From the NCBI GenBank assembly GCA_050247895.1, contig JBFWTJ010000044.1:1-17161 (forward strand): 17,161 nt of DNA, written 5' to 3'. A program made the position numbers and the translations under genes. Origin of the DNA: CAVPEW01 sp050247895 (GTDB taxonomy: Bacteria; Actinomycetota; Acidimicrobiia; Acidimicrobiales; VFJN01). The notes under the pieces are model-generated. The model saw only the letters and a program-made list of their open reading frames with translations, had not been told where the DNA came from and made no database searches. Each line of letters opens with the position of its first letter. Position 1 is the first letter of the stretch. Below are positions 14,948 to 17,161 of the stretch, in pieces.

Positions 14948-16225
14948 CTACTCGGAGGGCGGGGGGTCGGCCTCGAAGAGGTCCCGCAGCGCGGTGACGA
15001 GACGGTCGCCCCGCACGGTGCCGGCTGCGCTCCGCAGCGCGACCGAGGGACCGTGGAGCAGCTTGCCGACGATGCCCCGGGTCAGCGCCTCGACCGCTTC
15101 GACCTGCGCCGGGTCGAGGCCCTCGAGCCGGGACCGGTAGCGCTCGAGCTCGGCCTGGCGCACCGCTTCGGCCCGCTCCCGCAGGGCCACGATGGCCGGG
15201 GCCGCGGCACGGGCCGAGCTGGCGCCCACGTAGCGGTGGAGCTCGTCCTCGAGCAGGTCGACGACCTTGGCCGCCTCGCTGCGGCGGGCCCGGTCGCCGG
15301 CGTCGGCGAAGGCCCGCAGGTCGTCCATGTCGAGCAGCGTGACCCCGTCGAGGTCGCCCACCGAGGGGTCCACGTCGCGGGGCACGGCGATGTCGACCAC
15401 CAGTAGGGGGCGCCCCTCCCGGCGGGCGACGACCGGTTCGAGGTCGGCCCGGCCGAGCAGCGCGGAGGCGGCACCGGTGGAGGTGAGCAGCACGTCGACG
15501 CCGTCGAGGGCGTCGACCACCTCGAGCAGGCGCACGGCCCGCCCGCCGACCCGGCCGGCCAGCTCGACGGCGCGGGCCCAGGTCCGGTTGGCCACCAGGA
15601 TCTCGGCCACGCCGGCCTTGGCCAGGCCCAGGGCCATCGACTCGCCCATCTCGCCCGCGCCCAGCACCAGGACGCTGCGCCCGGCCAGCCCGTCGAGGCG
15701 CCGGTCGGCCATGGCCACCGCGGCCTGCGAGACCGAGGTGGTGTTGCGCCCGATGCCGGTCTCGGTGCGGGCCCGCTTGCCGGCCTCGAGGGCGTGGCGG
15801 AAGAGCAGGTTCAGCGCCGGGCCGGCCGCGCCCTCCTGGCGGGAGCGCTCCCAGGCCACCTTCACCTGGCCGAGGATCTCGCTCTCGCCCAGCACGGCCG
15901 AGTCGAGCCCGGCGGCCACCTCGAACAGGTGCTTGGCCGCCGGGGCCTCGTAGTGCACGTAGAGGTGGTCGGCGAACTCCTCGGGCCCGAGGAAGGCCGT
16001 CTGGGACAGGAAGTGGCGCACGTCCTGGTAGGCGCCGTGGAAGCGCTCGGCGACGACGTAGACCTCGAGCCGGTTGCACGTCGAGAGCAGCACCGCCTCG
16101 GACACGTTGTCCCGTCCGACCAGGTCGTGGAGGGCCTTGGGCAGGCGCTCGTCGTCGACGGTCATCCGCTCGAGCAGCTCGAGCGGCGCGGTCCGGTGGT
16201 TGAGGCCGATGACGACGACGGACAC
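14948..16225 (-). CDS. hemA: Glutamyl-tRNA reductase
   Basis: A 425-residue cytoplasmic enzyme that reduces glutamyl-tRNA(Glu) with NADPH to glutamate-1-semialdehyde, the committed step of the C5 heme pathway. The N terminus MSVVVIGLNHRTAPLELLE is typical. The nucleophile Cys50 lies in LLSTCNRLEVY (46-56), followed by GLDSAVLGESEILGQVK, the NADPH-binding GAGEMGE, and a C-terminal helical dimerisation region (after about residue 320). The start is a GTG preceded by AAGGAG 11 bases away; this ribosome-binding site runs into the stop codon of the preceding precorrin-2 dehydrogenase gene. Placement behind rex suggests redox control of heme supply. Confidence 0.97.
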   Translation of the reverse strand: MSVVVIGLNHRTAPLELLERMTVDDERLPKALHDLVGRDNVSEAVLLSTCNRLEVYVVAERFHGAYQDVRHFLSQTAFLGPEEFADHLYVHYEAPAAKHLFEVAAGLDSAVLGESEILGQVKVAWERSRQEGAAGPALNLLFRHALEAGKRARTETGIGRNTTSVSQAAVAMADRRLDGLAGRSVLVLGAGEMGESMALGLAKAGVAEILVANRTWARAVELAGRVGGRAVRLLEVVDALDGVDVLLTSTGAASALLGRADLEPVVARREGRPLLVVDIAVPRDVDPSVGDLDGVTLLDMDDLRAFADAGDRARRSEAAKVVDLLEDELHRYVGASSARAAAPAIVALRERAEAVRQAELERYRSRLEGLDPAQVEAVEALTRGIVGKLLHGPSVALRSAAGTVRGDRLVTALRDLFEADPPPSE

Positions 16226-16241
16226 TGAGGTGTTGGCTCCT

Positions 16242-16865
16242 TCAGGCCGGGAGGCCGAGCGCGGCGTCCAAGCGGGCCCGGGCGTCGGCCTGCCGGCCCT
16301 CCCGGATCAGGTCCAGCATCCCCGAATCGAGGGCCCCTCGCCAATCGGCCGGCGACGCGGTCCGGCCCTCGTCGCGCAGGCGGCTCCGGGCACCGGCGAG
16401 CACGTCGAGGAGCACCTCGTACTCGGGTCCGAGCTGGTCCTCGAACCGGGCTCGGAGCCATGCCGACAGGGCCGGGCTGCGACCGCCGGTGGACACGGTG
16501 ACGAGCAGGTCGCCGCGCGCCACCCGGGCCGGCAGGGTGACCGAGCAGCGGTCGGGGTCGTCGACGGCGTTGACCCAGACCCCGGCGGCCTCGCCGTCGT
16601 CGAACACGGCCTGGTTGGTCGCCGGGTCGCCGGTGGCCGCGACCACGAGGCGGTAGCCGGCGACCTCGCCGCGCCGGTAGGGGCGCCGCTCGACCTCGAC
16701 GGGCTGCGCGGTGATGTCCTCGGCCACCTCGGGAGCCACGACCCGGACGACCGCGCCGGCCTCGACCAGTCCCCGCACCTTGCCCGCGGCGACCGGGCCC
16801 CCGCCCACCACGAGGACCGCCCTGCCCTCCAGGCGCAGGTTCACCGGGTAGGGGACGGCGGCCAC
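16242..16865 (-). CDS. Precorrin-2 dehydrogenase (siroheme synthase N-terminal domain type)
   Basis: A 207-residue protein matching the NAD-dependent dehydrogenase part of CysG/Met8/SirC, which oxidises precorrin-2 to sirohydrochlorin. It has NLRLEGRAVLVVGGG near the N terminus with the nucleotide-binding GGGPVAAGK (21-29), VNAVDDPDRCSVTLPA (98-113), where the Asp of NxxDDP is the proposed catalytic residue, and STGGRSPALSAWLR (124-137). There is no methyltransferase domain; that function is in the fused cobA-hemD three genes downstream. A sirohydrochlorin ferrochelatase is not visible in the window. It starts at a GTG two bases after the rex stop. Met8-type proteins can also chelate iron, so this protein might do both steps. 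Confidence 0.92.
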   Translation of the reverse strand: MAAVPYPVNLRLEGRAVLVVGGGPVAAGKVRGLVEAGAVVRVVAPEVAEDITAQPVEVERRPYRRGEVAGYRLVVAATGDPATNQAVFDDGEAAGVWVNAVDDPDRCSVTLPARVARGDLLVTVSTGGRSPALSAWLRARFEDQLGPEYEVLLDVLAGARSRLRDEGRTASPADWRGALDSGMLDLIREGRQADARARLDAALGLPA

Positions 16866-16867
16866 GG

Positions 16868-17161
16868 TCAGTCCAGCGCCACGGCCGGCGCCGGCCCGAA
16901 GCCGCGGCGCTGCTGGTAGAAGCTGAGGATCTGGAGCTCGACCGCGAGGTCGACCTTGCGCAGCGACACGTCGTCGGGGACGGTGATGACCGTCGGCGCG
17001 AAGTTGAGCACCGAGGTCACCCCGGCGGCGACGAGCCGGTCGGCCACGTCCTGGGCCGCGCCGGCCGGCGTGGCGATGATGCCGATGGCGATGTCGCGCC
17101 GGGCGCAGATGGCGGGCAGGTCGTCGAGGTGCTCGACCACGTTGCCGTGGATCCGGGTGCC
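16868..17161 (-). CDS. rex: Redox-sensing transcriptional repressor Rex, 5' end beyond the window
   Basis: The last 97 codons of a Rex repressor; the frame is open to the window edge, so the N-terminal winged-helix domain is missing here. What is seen is the C-terminal half of the NAD(H)-binding domain: IAIGIIATPAGAAQDVADRL, then VTSVLNFAPTVITVP, then VSLRKVDLAVELQILSFYQQ, all strongly conserved in Rex. Rex is released from DNA when the NADH/NAD ratio rises, and in Streptomyces coelicolor rex is the first gene of a rex-hemACD operon that it represses itself. The same order here suggests the same control, but the operator would lie outside the window. Confidence 0.93.
   Translation of the reverse strand, partial: GTRIHGNVVEHLDDLPAICARRDIAIGIIATPAGAAQDVADRLVAAGVTSVLNFAPTVITVPDDVSLRKVDLAVELQILSFYQQRRGFGPAPAVALD

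Overview
This is a very GC-rich (roughly three quarters G+C), gene-dense chromosomal segment from an actinobacterium. GTG starts are frequent, third codon positions are almost always G or C, and a rex / siroheme / hemA / hemC / cobA-hemD gene order of the kind known from Streptomyces is present. The class Acidimicrobiia is my best guess, but that is inference; no rRNA or other firm taxonomic marker is present. All confident genes but one lie on the minus strand, so transcription runs from position 17161 towards 1.

Right part (17161 to 11802): the 3' part of rex (NADH-responsive repressor), a precorrin-2 dehydrogenase, hemA, hemC, a fused uroporphyrinogen-III methyltransferase/synthase (cobA-hemD) and a HAD phosphatase. 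They are separated by -4 to 31 bases and look like one redox-controlled tetrapyrrole operon. It makes uroporphyrinogen III from glutamyl-tRNA (with hemL and hemB from the middle block) and diverts part of it to precorrin-2 and sirohydrochlorin.

Centre (11801 to 9422): a foreign-looking two-gene module interrupts the run of heme genes. A plus-strand XRE/cupin regulator is divergent from a minus-strand fusion protein joining a thioredoxin-reductase-like flavoprotein to a SAM methyltransferase. A perfect 15-base palindrome, in an unusually AT-rich patch, sits between the two starts and is a likely operator. The flavoprotein half has a CPFC redox pair but no recognisable NAD(P)H-binding glycine motif, which points to dithiol-oxidase-like chemistry rather than ordinary thioredoxin reduction. 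This is the most promising candidate for a little-described system in the window.

Middle-left (9367 to 3147): hemB and hemL (completing the C5 route to porphobilinogen) are followed by pgi, a short-form gnd and zwf, the core of hexose-phosphate isomerisation and NADPH-producing pentose phosphate oxidation. Three gene pairs in the window overlap by the same GTGA stop/start.

Left part (3079 to 1): a divergent Lgt-family membrane protein, an MFS transporter, a lipoprotein cupredoxin, a strong hairpin, and possibly the first codons of another gene. Between lgt and the MFS gene lies a tandem array of about 44-base units, three of which can fold into the same hairpin with compensating base changes. 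No stretch over 300 bases lacks a gene; the longest gap is the lgt-MFS interval (254 bases), mostly this array. I saw no tRNA, rRNA, insertion sequence or CRISPR array.
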